DNA from: Elizabethkingia meningoseptica_A
Lineage (GTDB): Bacteria > Bacteroidota > Bacteroidia > Flavobacteriales > Weeksellaceae
NCBI RefSeq assembly: GCF_045762675.1
Contig: NZ_JBJDLK010000002.1
Span: 248,001 to 312,000 of the forward strand
Length of the DNA: 64,000 nucleotides
Reading direction: 5' to 3'
Part shown: positions 18,001-26,181 of the stretch, piece by piece
How positions within the stretch are numbered: the stretch's first letter is position 1
Layout of the letters: the number at the start of each line of letters is the position of its first letter
Made by a program: the position numbers and the translations under genes
Notes under the pieces: generated by a model
What the model saw: the letters and a program-made list of their open reading frames with translations, nothing else
Told to the model about the DNA's origin: nothing
Databases searched by the model: none

Positions 18001-18508
18001 CGTTCTCCCATTTGCAGATCAGCCATAAAAGCAGCGCAATAAACATACTCGACATGGCATACACCTCTCCTTCCACAGCAGAAAACCAGAAAGTATCACT
18101 AAACGTGAAGGCTAAAGCACCTATAACTCCTGAAAAAAGAACACCGATGGTCTGAGCACCTGTGACTTCATTCATTTCTTTATTTATAATTCTTCTTACA
18201 AGATGGGTAATGGTCCAGAATAAAAATAAAATGGTAAATGCACTACATAAAGCTGACATCGCATTGATTACGGTTCCGTAATGATGTCCTTCCCCAAATG
18301 CAAACATCGCAACAACTGCTCCTATTAACTGAAAAAGTGCTGCACCAGGTGCGTGGGTTACTTGTAGTTTGACAGCAGATGAAATATATTCTCCACAGTC
18401 CCAGAAACTTAAATTTGGTTCAATTGTAGAAAGATAGGTAATTGCTGCTATTGCAAAAATAGCCCATCCTAACAAGGTATTCCATTTTTTAAATGTCCAT
18501 TCCTTCAT
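15023..18508 (-). CDS. DUF2723 / TMEM260-like multi-pass membrane glycosyltransferase
   Basis: An 1161-residue protein. The N-terminal 300 residues hold about eight membrane segments and the family signature STIEPNLSFWDCGEYISSAV, with VTHAPGAALFQLIGA; the acidic pair in the first periplasmic loop is typical of GT-C enzymes. More membrane segments run near 560-660 (with GVKPFEPRERDYAMVGSFYA), then a soluble C-terminal third (from about 680) with helical repeat character near the end. Human TMEM260 is a protein O-mannosyltransferase; a protein O-glycosylation role here is inference. It starts at ATG 18508, divergent from the capA-like gene, and has its own terminator. Confidence 0.85.
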   Translation of the reverse strand: MKEWTFKKWNTLLGWAIFAIAAITYLSTIEPNLSFWDCGEYISSAVKLQVTHAPGAALFQLIGAVVAMFAFGEGHHYGTVINAMSALCSAFTILFLFWTITHLVRRIINKEMNEVTGAQTIGVLFSGVIGALAFTFSDTFWFSAVEGEVYAMSSMFIALLLWLICKWENEFSETGNERWIILVFFITGLSVGVHMMCMLTVPAVCLIYYARKYTFTWKSFIIANLVTLLILGLVFKGIFPFIMTMFAKCEIAFVNGFGLPFNSGTIFAFLVLIGLCYFIINYARKKKNSVYQTIALSVVFMIIGFSCWLVIPIRAMANPAINLNDPDNAIGMRDYYNRVQYGDWPTSYGENYTAYLDFNGMEKNDDGSYKTQKTGDIYEKDDKTGRYVLVGQRDNVIFNKNHVGFFPRMFNSDKDVMSNYISMYGAPDFTFNYSNPDVSDDPNAHKIFDELRKKYENGSIKVDDYMQVKNYNLINVKKPSLSQNLDYFISFQNGYYFVRYLMWNFVGRQNDLQGQMENTNGNWISGIPFIDNAMHGDQSQLSANYKNESTVAFFFLPLILGLIGFFFQLNKDFGRFYAILSLFVITSIGIIYYTGVKPFEPRERDYAMVGSFYAFAIWIGLGAAAVFYFLDEKVKNKNVNWAAGIILLGVPLMMGFQNYRPHDRSHKYAAYDYAYSFLKSLPKESIVISYGDNDTYPVWGIQQTEGFRNDVRVAHQALLTTPWFIDQMMRKVDNSNAIPLSMTHEYYKEGVNDQVYVMSKEDWQAIYKNLESQGAPGNVLSSFKKYLVQDSMTMKEAVNFLKLKSEDKDTVLKFIFGDEKYDKLNFLPVSRFVLPVNINNAVKAGIIKPQDAGQAVDHITIDYAKSSIMKNNVFLMDLLATFDWKRPISFSAGGIYDASNTFFLNDYLQFDGFTYRLVPIKTETNERGDLGRVDADDLYQIIKNYKWGNFKDLYNHYDETATQNIISYRMSASRAAQALAAKGEKKRAVEILNLASEEIPAGKYNDPRSLTELVYGYIVAGEEQKGLKLAEQLKKDIFKEYDYFSNLDPGQQKFVKKQLSMQPYYYGDVVRTVSYAYESTGQKDKAYQYIVNSITPVDKRFSDFIKQLQSLGKEKAYKESENVQKITPFYEYLFDVMKPYDSTYAKEKMDQITSQVIKVTQ

Positions 18509-18706
18509 ATTAGAATTTTAAATTTCTTGCGAAATTAAGGTTTTTAAAATAGTTTTCCTGTTTTTTTTTATTTTAGCTCCAAACATGATAAATATTTGCT
18601 TTTTTTAAATCACTATGAATTAACGGTTTTTAAGTTTTTTTTAATGTCCAGATTCAAAATAGCAGATTTTGGCATAATTTTGACATATTGAAACCAAATA
18701 TTTTTA

Positions 18707-18714
18707 TATTTTTG
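18707..18714 (+). promoter_or_regulatory. -7 element for the capA-capB pair
   Basis: TATTTTTG matches TAnnTTTG exactly, 33 bp before the first ATG. A TTTG at 18679-18682 is somewhat too far upstream (24 bp) to be a standard -33 element. Confidence 0.5.
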
Positions 18715-18747
18715 CAGATAGTTCTTATTAGAGAAAAATGATATATA

Positions 18748-19785
18748 ATGACTAATGTATTCGATAACATTCTTGGTTTAATCGGGAATACTCCCATGGT
18801 AAAATTAAACCGAGTAACGAACGACATTCCGGCTACAGTGTACGCTAAATTAGAATCATACAATCCCGGACACTCAACGAAAGACAGGATTGCCATTCAT
18901 ATTATAGAAGCCGCTGAAAAAAAAGGAATCTTAAAACCAGGTGCTACAATTGTAGAAACTACTTCAGGAAATACAGGATTCTCTATTGCAATGGTAAGTA
19001 TCATTAAAGGTTACAAATGCATATTAGCAGTTAGTGACAAAACTAAGCCTGAGAAAATTGCTTATTTAAAAGCTTTAGGAGCAACCGTATATGTTTGCCC
19101 TGCAAGTGTTCCGGCAGATGATCCAAGATCTTACTACGAAGTAGCAAAGAGAGTCGCTTCAGAAACACCTAATTCTATTTATATCAACCAGTACTTCAAT
19201 GAGCTGAATATTGAAGCTCACTACCAGAATACCGGACCTGAAATCTGGGAACAGACAGAAGGAAAAATCACCCATATTTTTGCATGTTGTGGTACAGGAG
19301 GAACCCTCTCAGGTTCTGCAAAGTTCTTAAAAGAGCAAAACCCGGATATTAAGGTAATTGGTGTTGATGCCGACGGATCTATTCTTAAAACTTACCATGA
19401 AACCGGTGAAATAGACAAAGAAGAAATTCACTCCTACCAGATAGAAGGTTTAGGAAAAAACCTTATCCCTGGTGCCCTATTATTTGATCAGGTAGATGAA
19501 TTTGTACGTGTTAACGATGAAAATTCCGCCTACACGACAAGAGATGTGGCATTAAAGGAAGGAATCATGGGAGGCTACACCACAGGTGCTGTTGTACAGG
19601 CGTTAAAGCAATATGCTGAAACCCACGAATTCACCAAAGATGATTTAGTCGTATTGATCTTCCCGGATCACGGATCCCGTTATATTACTAAAGTATACAA
19701 CGACGGATGGATGGAATCTCAGGGATTTAACAGAAATTGTGTTCATAACTATGAAGAAGTCTTCAAGACAGAATACATCAAATAA
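18748..19785 (+). CDS. capA: Cysteine-synthase-family PLP enzyme, probable cysteate synthase
   Basis: A 345-residue fold-type II PLP enzyme. The PLP lysine is in NPGHSTKDRIA near residue 45, the substrate loop is TSGNTGFS near 78, and the phosphate loop is GTGGTLSG near 188. Unlike O-acetylserine sulfhydrylases, the usual NPGGSVKDR reads NPGHSTKDR, and the C-terminal SSGA element reads GGYTTGAVV, so its substrate probably differs. The next gene, 74 bp on, is an alpha-oxoamine synthase. In capnine-producing Bacteroidota, a cysteate synthase of this family makes cysteate for such an enzyme. The specific reaction is inferred from pairing and residue changes; a plain cysteine or cystathionine synthase remains possible. 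Confidence 0.6.
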   Translation: MTNVFDNILGLIGNTPMVKLNRVTNDIPATVYAKLESYNPGHSTKDRIAIHIIEAAEKKGILKPGATIVETTSGNTGFSIAMVSIIKGYKCILAVSDKTKPEKIAYLKALGATVYVCPASVPADDPRSYYEVAKRVASETPNSIYINQYFNELNIEAHYQNTGPEIWEQTEGKITHIFACCGTGGTLSGSAKFLKEQNPDIKVIGVDADGSILKTYHETGEIDKEEIHSYQIEGLGKNLIPGALLFDQVDEFVRVNDENSAYTTRDVALKEGIMGGYTTGAVVQALKQYAETHEFTKDDLVVLIFPDHGSRYITKVYNDGWMESQGFNRNCVHNYEEVFKTEYIK

Positions 19786-19812
19786 TTTTTGAAACAAATT
19801 AGTATAACAATA

Positions 19813-19834
19813 TCTCCCGATTTTCATCGGGAGA
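19813..19834 (+). terminator. Hairpin between the two PLP-enzyme genes
   Basis: TCTCCCGA (19813-19820) and TCGGGAGA (19827-19834) form a perfect 8-bp stem with a TTTTCA loop, followed only by ACTTTTAA. The weak T-run fits a partial terminator or an mRNA-stabilising hairpin inside an operon. Confidence 0.45.
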
Positions 19835-19859
19835 ACTTTTAATAAAAAACCACAATTTA

Positions 19860-21131
19860 ATGGATATTTTTGAAAGAATTAAGCACAACCCCGGGCCACT
19901 AGGTCAGTTCGCTGACTATGGTGAAGGTTATTTTATTTTCCCAAGACTTGAAGGACCAATTGGTCCCCGAATGCAGTTTCAGGGAAAGGAAGTAATCTTC
20001 TGGAGTGCCAATGACTATTTGGGGTTATGCAATCATCCGGAGGTAAAAGAAGCAGATGCTAAAGCAGCTGCTGAATATGGAATGTTCTATCCTATGGGCG
20101 CAAGAGCAATGTCCGGAGAAACAGATCAGCACCTTCAGCTGGAAAAAGAATTAGCAGAATTCGTTCAAAAAGAAAGCGCTTATTTACTAAACTTTGGCTA
20201 TCAGGGAATGGTTTCTACCATTGATGCACTTGTAAACAGAAATGATGTTATTGTATACGACATGGATTCCCATGCCTGTATCGTGGATGGTGTAAGATTA
20301 CACGCAGGTAAAAGATTTACCTACAAACACAATGATATTGAAAGCCTTGAGAAAAACCTTCAGAGAGCAACTAAAGTAGCTAAGGAAACCAATGGCGGTA
20401 TTCTTGTCATTACTGAAGGAGTTTTCGGAATGAGAGGCCAACAGGGAAAACTTAAAGAAATTTGTGAATTAAAATCTAAATACAACTTCCGTTTATTAGT
20501 AGATGACGCTCATGGTTTCGGTACTTTAGGAAAAACCGGAGCAGGAGCAGGAGAAGAGCAGGGATGTCAGGATCAGATTGACGTATACTTCTCTACATTT
20601 GCCAAATCTATGGCTGGTTTCGGAGCATTCTTAGCCGGAGATAAAGAAATTATCAGATATCTGAAATTCAATCTTCGTTCTCAGATTTTTGCTAAATCCC
20701 TTACTATGCCAATGGTAATCGGAGGTTTAAAAAGACTTGAGCTTTTAAGAAGCAGACCGGAAATCAAAGCAAAGCTTTGGGAAAATGTAGATAAATTACA
20801 GAATGGTCTGAAAGCAAGAGGCTTTAATTTAGGAGACACCAATACATGTGTTACACCTGTTATTATGCAGGGAACTCCTGTAGAAGCTACTCTTCTGGTA
20901 AAAGATCTTAGAGAAAACTTTGGCATATTTACTTCTGTTGTGGTATATCCTGTAATTCCTAAAGGAATGATCCTTCTGAGATTAATTCCTACAGCTTCTC
21001 ATACAGATGCAGAAATCAATGAAACACTTGCTGCTTTTGAAGCAATTCATGATAAATTGGTAAACGGTTATTACAGAGATCAGGAACAAAAGCTTTTACA
21101 AGAACAGGGATTAAGTTTTAAGCCTATTTAA
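19860..21131 (+). CDS. capB: Alpha-oxoamine synthase, probable cysteate C-acyltransferase (capnine synthesis)
   Basis: A 423-residue fold-type I PLP enzyme of the serine palmitoyltransferase/KBL/AONS group. Visible motifs are WSANDYLGLCNHPEV near 45, DMDSHACIVDGVRLHAGK near 138, LLVDDAHGFGTLGKTGAGAG near 218 (Asp and His of the PLP site) and FSTFAKSMAGFGAFLAG near 242, which carries the PLP lysine. Such enzymes condense an amino acid with an acyl thioester and release CO2. With a cysteate-synthase-like gene just upstream, the expected product is 3-ketocapnine; serine palmitoyltransferase giving ceramides is the main alternative. Family membership is certain; substrate is inference. A terminator follows. 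Confidence 0.65.
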   Translation: MDIFERIKHNPGPLGQFADYGEGYFIFPRLEGPIGPRMQFQGKEVIFWSANDYLGLCNHPEVKEADAKAAAEYGMFYPMGARAMSGETDQHLQLEKELAEFVQKESAYLLNFGYQGMVSTIDALVNRNDVIVYDMDSHACIVDGVRLHAGKRFTYKHNDIESLEKNLQRATKVAKETNGGILVITEGVFGMRGQQGKLKEICELKSKYNFRLLVDDAHGFGTLGKTGAGAGEEQGCQDQIDVYFSTFAKSMAGFGAFLAGDKEIIRYLKFNLRSQIFAKSLTMPMVIGGLKRLELLRSRPEIKAKLWENVDKLQNGLKARGFNLGDTNTCVTPVIMQGTPVEATLLVKDLRENFGIFTSVVVYPVIPKGMILLRLIPTASHTDAEINETLAAFEAIHDKLVNGYYRDQEQKLLQEQGLSFKPI

Positions 21132-21156
21132 AGAAGCTTTATCTATAAAAATAAGG

Positions 21157-21183
21157 GCCGGGAGTTTTACTTTCGGCTTTTTC
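21157..21183 (+). terminator. Intrinsic terminator after capB
   Basis: GCCGGGAG (21157-21164) pairs with CTTTCGGC (21170-21177, two G-T pairs) around a 5-nt loop, then TTTTCT. Confidence 0.75.
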
Positions 21184-21245
21184 TATTGCCAAAAGTGTAG
21201 TTATTTCAAGGAAAAATGCTATTATTGCAAGTATATATCCCGTTG

Positions 21246-22025
21246 ATGAGAAAAGTTAAATATATAGCTTTTTCACTTGTCTTGTGTACATTATTTATAG
21301 CATGTAAAACAGCACCTCAGGAAGCTGATTTCCTAAGGAATACGGTGGTGCATGGCATTAATGATCAGATTATTACAGGAAAATTCGTTGCTAAGAATAA
21401 TCTCAATATCGAACATGAGATTAATATAGCCAAAATGGGCAGATCAAAGAACTATGAGGTTCATTTTGCATCCTATGATAAAAACGGAATTGCCTATTAT
21501 TCTATCACTTCGCAGGGCGTTTACAACGGCTACGTACTGGTTGTTCCATTTGAATATCAGCAGCAAAAGGACAACTTATACCTGAACTTCAACGGGGAAA
21601 AAATGAAGATCAATTATGAAACAGATGCAAAAGAAGTAATATCCAATTTAGGTCTTAAAGGGAATAATTTACCGAAGATATTTACTCATATACTTACCGC
21701 TTCATCAGAAAACAATAAAAAATCGGAACTTGCTTTCATTAAAAACTATGAAAATGAGTACCCAAAAGATACAGATTTCTTTAATCATCCTATCATAAAA
21801 AACAGGCTGGAAAAGTTGCTTAAAAATGCTTATCCGGACTTTATTAAAAATTTCAGGGAAGAGACTCCAATCGTCCAGCTGGAGCCGGGTGTGTACAAAA
21901 CGTCCGGATGCTCAGATCGTAAATGTCTTGAAATTCAGGAAGTTATAGAAATAAATGCATTGCATAATAAAATAAATGTTAAAATTTTTAACAAAAAAAA
22001 GAAAATAGAGTACAAAGAACCCTAA
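21246..22025 (+). CDS. Lipoprotein of unknown function
   Basis: A 259-residue protein with a lipoprotein signal peptide: MRKVKYIAFSLVLCTLFIAC, with the lipid-carrying Cys at residue 20. The mature part has no domain recognised here. It contains beta-rich stretches (GYVLVVPFEYQQQ) and a short tail with two close cysteines (YKTSGCSDRKCLE) then a Lys-rich end. ATG 21246 is preferred because it gives a proper signal peptide; an in-frame ATG at 21216 adds ten residues ahead of it. It is placed after the capB terminator and before the GH73 gene, so probably a single-gene unit. Confidence 0.75.
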   Translation: MRKVKYIAFSLVLCTLFIACKTAPQEADFLRNTVVHGINDQIITGKFVAKNNLNIEHEINIAKMGRSKNYEVHFASYDKNGIAYYSITSQGVYNGYVLVVPFEYQQQKDNLYLNFNGEKMKINYETDAKEVISNLGLKGNNLPKIFTHILTASSENNKKSELAFIKNYENEYPKDTDFFNHPIIKNRLEKLLKNAYPDFIKNFREETPIVQLEPGVYKTSGCSDRKCLEIQEVIEINALHNKINVKIFNKKKKIEYKEP

Positions 22026-22049
22026 AAAAATGTTAAAAATTCTTAAAAA

Positions 22050-22081
22050 TTTGAGACCACAGACTTGAAAAACTACCTTCG
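22050..22081 (+). promoter_or_regulatory. Promoter (-33 and -7) for the GH73 gene
   Basis: TTTG (22050-22053), then 20 bp, then TACCTTCG (22074-22081, 7 of 8 to TAnnTTTG) has the spacing expected of a Bacteroidota housekeeping promoter, 18 bp before the ATG. Confidence 0.55.
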
Positions 22082-22099
22082 CAGTCAAATTTAATATTT

Positions 22100-22561
22100 A
22101 TGAAACATTTTATTAATATTAAAGTAGTCGTCATAAGTTTAGTTTTAACTTTTATTTCATTCAACGCTAAAGCACAGAATTCTTACATTAAAGAAAACAA
22201 AGATTTAGCAGCGACACTTTCAAAAGAATATGGTATACCCAGTTCGATTATCTTAGCAGTAGCCTTTGTAGAATCGGGGGGTGGGACCAGCAAAAACAGT
22301 AAAGCTTTAAATAATCATTTCGGAATTGTTGGTAAAAACAACGTAAACAGTTCAAAATACAAAAGCTTCTCTTCAGTAAAAGATAGTTACAGAGCCTTCT
22401 GCGAACTTCTTTCCAGAAAAAAATACTACTCCCAGTTAAAAGGGACAGACAACCACAACGCTTGGGTTAAAGCAATCGCATCAGCCGGATATTCTACTCA
22501 ACCAGAGACCTGGAAACAAAGAATCAACTCCATCATTACTAAATTCGGCCTTTCAGACTAA
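22100..22561 (+). CDS. Secreted GH73 glucosaminidase-domain protein
   Basis: A 153-residue protein with a signal peptide (residues 1-25, ending NAKAQ). The rest is one compact glucosaminidase domain: KEYGIPSSIILAVAFVESGG, then GTSKNSKALNNHFGIVG with the Glu of VESGG as the likely general acid, then FSSVKDSYRAFCELLS and a conserved C-terminal helix. Such enzymes cut the GlcNAc-MurNAc bond in peptidoglycan. The protein is the bare domain with no LysM anchor. It is followed by the SGNH/MBOAT pair, all on the plus strand. Confidence 0.92.
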   Translation: MKHFINIKVVVISLVLTFISFNAKAQNSYIKENKDLAATLSKEYGIPSSIILAVAFVESGGGTSKNSKALNNHFGIVGKNNVNSSKYKSFSSVKDSYRAFCELLSRKKYYSQLKGTDNHNAWVKAIASAGYSTQPETWKQRINSIITKFGLSD

Positions 22562-22641
22562 TACATTTGTGTAAAATTATTTTTATATTTGGCATCTGTT
22601 TTGCTGCGAAATACAATTAATAATTTTTAAATCACAATTCT

Positions 22642-23973
22642 TTGAAAAATCAAAATAAAAGAGTACTCGCGCTAGTCTCTGTCTGTTTTTTCATCTATTT
22701 ATTAGTATCTATCGCTTTTAAGGTATTCCACCTTAGTTGGGAACCTTTTGACCGTGTGAACTTAATTGCTGAAATTTTCCCCGATAAGGAAAAGCAAAAA
22801 TCAGATTCCCTGGCAACACAGCCAAAAGTTACTGTAAAAGAAACTACGGAACAAGATTTCAACCTTTACAAAAAGCCTGAATTTATCACCAATTTTAATA
22901 AGGGTGAAAATAGTGCTCTTCCTAAATTTATGGAAAAGCTTAACAGGCTGAAGAAAGGAGAAAATATAAAAATTCGCATTGCATACTTCGGAGATAGTAT
23001 GATCGAAGGCGATCTTCTCACCCAGACCTTACGTAAACTCCTTCAACAGGAATACGGAGGTCTGGGTGTTGGTTATTTACCTATTTCATCCAACGTTGCA
23101 GGTTTCAGACAAACAGCAACAACATCGGCATCCGGATGGAATGATACCAGCTTTAAAACCAAAGGTGCTACCAATATGTACCTTTCCGGGCATTACTTTA
23201 CCGGAAATGGTTCGGGTTCTTATACCGATAATACAATTAAGAATGATTCTCTTGCAACACCAATTACCAAATCTGTACTTTACGGAAGAGGCGGCGGTTC
23301 TGTATCTGTAAACGGTACAGAATTAATACTAAGCGGAGATAAAACTGTAAATAAAGAATCTGTAACCGATGCATCTCATCAGGTTAAATTAAAAGGCAAT
23401 GCCGGATCTACACCTATATATGGTGTAAGTTTTGAAAGCCAGAAAGGTATATTTGTAGACAACTTCTCTTTCAGAGGTATTACCGGTGTGGAACTGAATA
23501 AACTGGATGAAGACTTTATTAAGTCTATTCAGGAAAGCAATCATTATGATCTTATTGTTCTACAGTATGGTGTTAATTTGCTTTTCCGTCCTAACGATAC
23601 GGATTACAGTTATTATGCAAAACTCATGAAACCGGTTCTTGCTAAATTAAAGAAAGGTTTCGCTGATGCAGATTTCCTTGTAGTGAGTTCAGCAGACAGA
23701 GCCTTCAGATATGACGGAGCCTATAAAACAGCAAAAGGATTGCCTAATTTATTAGAGACTCAGGCTCAACTGGCTTTTGAAAATGGTTTTACATTCTATA
23801 ACCAGTTTGAGTCAATGGGTGGAACCAATTCAATTGTAAAATGGGCTAATGAAACACCTCCTTTAGCGAATAAGGATTATGTCCATCCAAACGGAAAGGG
23901 AGCTGATATTCTGGCGGAGAAAATCTACCATGCAATTCAGAATGATTATAAAAAGTATTTAAAGAAAAAATAA
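22642..23973 (+). CDS. Membrane-anchored SGNH/GDSL-type hydrolase or acyltransferase
   Basis: A 443-residue protein with one N-terminal membrane anchor (residues 8-28). The SGNH blocks are visible: block I IAYFGDSMIEGDLL near 112 with the nucleophile Ser, block III DLIVLQYGVNLLF near 303 with the Asn, and block V KDYVHPNGKGAD near 412 with the Asp-x-x-His pair. The next gene, 12 bp downstream, is an MBOAT acyltransferase, the arrangement of PatA-PatB and AlgI-AlgX type systems that acetylate envelope polymers from the inner membrane. The only start that keeps the anchor is TTG 22642, which opens MKNQNKRV. The polymer is unknown. Confidence 0.8.
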   Translation: MKNQNKRVLALVSVCFFIYLLVSIAFKVFHLSWEPFDRVNLIAEIFPDKEKQKSDSLATQPKVTVKETTEQDFNLYKKPEFITNFNKGENSALPKFMEKLNRLKKGENIKIRIAYFGDSMIEGDLLTQTLRKLLQQEYGGLGVGYLPISSNVAGFRQTATTSASGWNDTSFKTKGATNMYLSGHYFTGNGSGSYTDNTIKNDSLATPITKSVLYGRGGGSVSVNGTELILSGDKTVNKESVTDASHQVKLKGNAGSTPIYGVSFESQKGIFVDNFSFRGITGVELNKLDEDFIKSIQESNHYDLIVLQYGVNLLFRPNDTDYSYYAKLMKPVLAKLKKGFADADFLVVSSADRAFRYDGAYKTAKGLPNLLETQAQLAFENGFTFYNQFESMGGTNSIVKWANETPPLANKDYVHPNGKGADILAEKIYHAIQNDYKKYLKKK

Positions 23974-23985
23974 GCGCACAAATAA

Positions 23986-25641
23986 ATGTTTGAAAAATTT
24001 CTAGCTGATTTTGATCTGGGAGCATTCCTACATCAATTTTTATATGATAAAGAAAACCCGTTATTGTTTAACAATGGTTTCTTTGTTTATTTTTTCTTCC
24101 TGTTCATGGTTCTGTTTTACTTTCTCAGGAACTATCCGAAAGCAAGAAGGTACATGTTCTGTTTCTTCTCCCTTTACTTCTTTTATAAGGCGAGTGGTGC
24201 TTTCGTATTACTGGTAATTTTATCGGCCATTGTAGACTTTGTGCTCTCTAATGCCATATACAGAACGCCAGACAAAAAGAAAAAGACTATGCTGCTGGTC
24301 TGTAGTATCGTCTTTAACCTGGGTATGCTCTTTTATTTTAAGTATACCAACTTCTTTATTACAGTTTCAAATGAAGTTTTCCATACAGGATTTAACCCGC
24401 TTAATATCTTACTACCGGTAGGTATTTCCTTTTATACCTTCGAAAACCTTAGTTATACGCTGGATGTTTACCGTGGAGAGTTTAAACCGGCAACTAAATT
24501 TTCAGATTATTTATTATTCCTTTCCTTCTTCCCGAAACTGGTGATGGGTCCTATTGTAAGAGCTCATGACTTTGTTCCTCAGATTAACCAGTCTTATGTT
24601 ATCTCGGAACGGGATTTTGCAAAAGGTTTTTATTTAATTGTATCGGGTCTGATTAAAAAGCTCGTTATTTCCGATTATATTACCCTTAATCTTGTTAATT
24701 ACATCTTCGACAATCCATCGCTACACGCCGGTATAGAAAATCTTTTTGCAGTATACGGCTACGCCATGGTTATTTACTGTGATTTTAGCGGGTATAGTGA
24801 TGTTGCCATAGGTATCGCATTATGGTTAGGCTTTAAAATACCCACGAATTTCCTTTCTCCTTATCAGAGTAAGAGTATTACGGAATTCTGGAGAAGATGG
24901 CATATCTCTCTGTCTTCATGGCTTAGAGACTATTTATATATTCCGTTAGGCGGGAACAGAAACGCAACAGTCGCATCTTATATATTTGTTATTCTGTTCT
25001 TAACAGGTACTTTCCTCATGTCTGTTAATCTGTTTCATCTGTCCTATATGTGGGCAGGTATTGTTTCAGCAATTTTATTATTAATCTTTGTATTGCCGCC
25101 GTTATTAAAGAAAAACCCAAAAGGTATTGCAGCTAATTTTAATTTGCTTACCACAATGCTTCTGGGAGGTTTCTGGCACGGGGCAAGCTGGAACTTTATT
25201 ATCTGGGGAGCTATGCACGGCGTATCTCTTGGTATTCATAAGATATGGATGATGATTACCGGAAAGGCTTTTGCTGGCTTTAATAACTCCAAATGGTATA
25301 ATGCCATTATGGTTGTTATTACGTTTCATTTCGTGTGTTTCTGCTGGATATTCTTTAAGGCTGAAAACTTTGACACGGCTATGTCCATGATTCATCAGAT
25401 CTTCTACAATTTTGATGCTGGTGTATGGGGGCCATTCTATGAAAATTATAAAGAGGTATTATGGATGATTGCTCTGGCTATGTGTATTCATTTCATTCCG
25501 GATAATTATGCAGATAAGGTTATTGAGAAGGTAGGCAAAGTTTCTCTGGCTTATTACATTCTGATCTTCTTTGCATTCCTTATACTATATGGTTACTTTA
25601 AATCATCGGAACAGGTAATGCCGATTTATCTGCAGTTCTAA
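23986..25641 (+). CDS. MBOAT-family membrane-bound O-acyltransferase (AlgI/PatA-like)
   Basis: A 551-residue multi-pass inner-membrane protein with about ten hydrophobic segments. The MBOAT core is clear: FYTFENLSYTLDVYRGEFKP near 150, KSITEFWRRWHISLSSWLRD near 302 followed by YLYIPLGGNRN, and the catalytic His in GGFWHGASWNFIIWGAMHG near 394. Such proteins move an acyl (usually acetyl) group across the membrane to a polymer or to a partner SGNH enzyme. It lies 12 bp after the SGNH gene and is almost certainly cotranscribed with it. Peptidoglycan or an exopolysaccharide are equally possible acceptors. Confidence 0.92.
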   Translation: MFEKFLADFDLGAFLHQFLYDKENPLLFNNGFFVYFFFLFMVLFYFLRNYPKARRYMFCFFSLYFFYKASGAFVLLVILSAIVDFVLSNAIYRTPDKKKKTMLLVCSIVFNLGMLFYFKYTNFFITVSNEVFHTGFNPLNILLPVGISFYTFENLSYTLDVYRGEFKPATKFSDYLLFLSFFPKLVMGPIVRAHDFVPQINQSYVISERDFAKGFYLIVSGLIKKLVISDYITLNLVNYIFDNPSLHAGIENLFAVYGYAMVIYCDFSGYSDVAIGIALWLGFKIPTNFLSPYQSKSITEFWRRWHISLSSWLRDYLYIPLGGNRNATVASYIFVILFLTGTFLMSVNLFHLSYMWAGIVSAILLLIFVLPPLLKKNPKGIAANFNLLTTMLLGGFWHGASWNFIIWGAMHGVSLGIHKIWMMITGKAFAGFNNSKWYNAIMVVITFHFVCFCWIFFKAENFDTAMSMIHQIFYNFDAGVWGPFYENYKEVLWMIALAMCIHFIPDNYADKVIEKVGKVSLAYYILIFFAFLILYGYFKSSEQVMPIYLQF

Positions 25642-25660
25642 TTGGTTAGTAGTTTTTCAT

Positions 25661-25668
25661 TAGATTTG
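25661..25668 (+). promoter_or_regulatory. -7 element for the FKBP gene
   Basis: TAGATTTG matches TAnnTTTG exactly and lies 25 bp before the ATG of the FKBP gene. Confidence 0.5.
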
Positions 25669-25693
25669 CAGTTGAAAATAAACGAACAAAAAT

Positions 25694-26128
25694 ATGGGCG
25701 TAGCAGATTTACTATTGAAAAAGAAAAAAGCCTTAGCTGAAAAAAATTTAAAAGACGGACAGGAATTTCAGGCTGCATTCGGAGCCAAAGAAGGTGTGGT
25801 TACACTTGAAAGCGGTTTGCAATATGAGATATTGGAAGCTGCCGAAGGTAAAAAACCAGGTGCTAAAGATTCCGTTATCTGTCATTATCATGGTACAACT
25901 ATTACAGGACAGGTATTTGATAGTTCTGTAGAACGAAAAAAACCGGCGACCTTTCCCTTAAACCGTGTTATTTCCGGCTGGACTGAAGCTTTGCAGTTAA
26001 TGGCTACCGGAAGTAAATGGAAATTGGTTATTCCGCCGCATTTAGCATACGGAAACGAGCAAATTTCAAAAGAAATAGGACCCAACAGTACACTTATTTT
26101 CGAAGTGGAGCTGATCGGAATTAAATAA
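25694..26128 (+). CDS. FKBP-type peptidyl-prolyl cis-trans isomerase
   Basis: A 144-residue protein without a signal peptide. A short charged N-terminal helix (about 1-45) precedes one FKBP domain: GLQYEILEAAEGKKPGAKDS, CHYHGTTITGQVFDSS, the core VISGWTEALQLM with its Trp, and KWKLVIPPHLAYGNE. It is the cytosolic-type version of FklB-like isomerases. Start ATG 25694, with a -7 element upstream. It converges with the second SGNH gene across the hairpin element at 26182-26328, which probably ends both transcripts. Confidence 0.94.
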   Translation: MGVADLLLKKKKALAEKNLKDGQEFQAAFGAKEGVVTLESGLQYEILEAAEGKKPGAKDSVICHYHGTTITGQVFDSSVERKKPATFPLNRVISGWTEALQLMATGSKWKLVIPPHLAYGNEQISKEIGPNSTLIFEVELIGIK

Positions 26129-26181
26129 ATTGCGGGGTACGAATTTAGAGGTATGAAAATTATACTTCTCTGTTTGTAAAT

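Noticed and set aside
18509..18747. Small gene in the gap between DUF2723 and the capA-like gene
   Set aside because: The frames are short and overlap the promoter region; nothing beyond the capA -7 element was supported.
19860..21131. Glycine C-acetyltransferase (kbl) or 8-amino-7-oxononanoate synthase (bioF)
   Set aside because: No threonine dehydrogenase or biotin genes are near, and the adjacent cysteine-synthase-like gene fits cysteate acylation better; sequence alone does not fully settle it.
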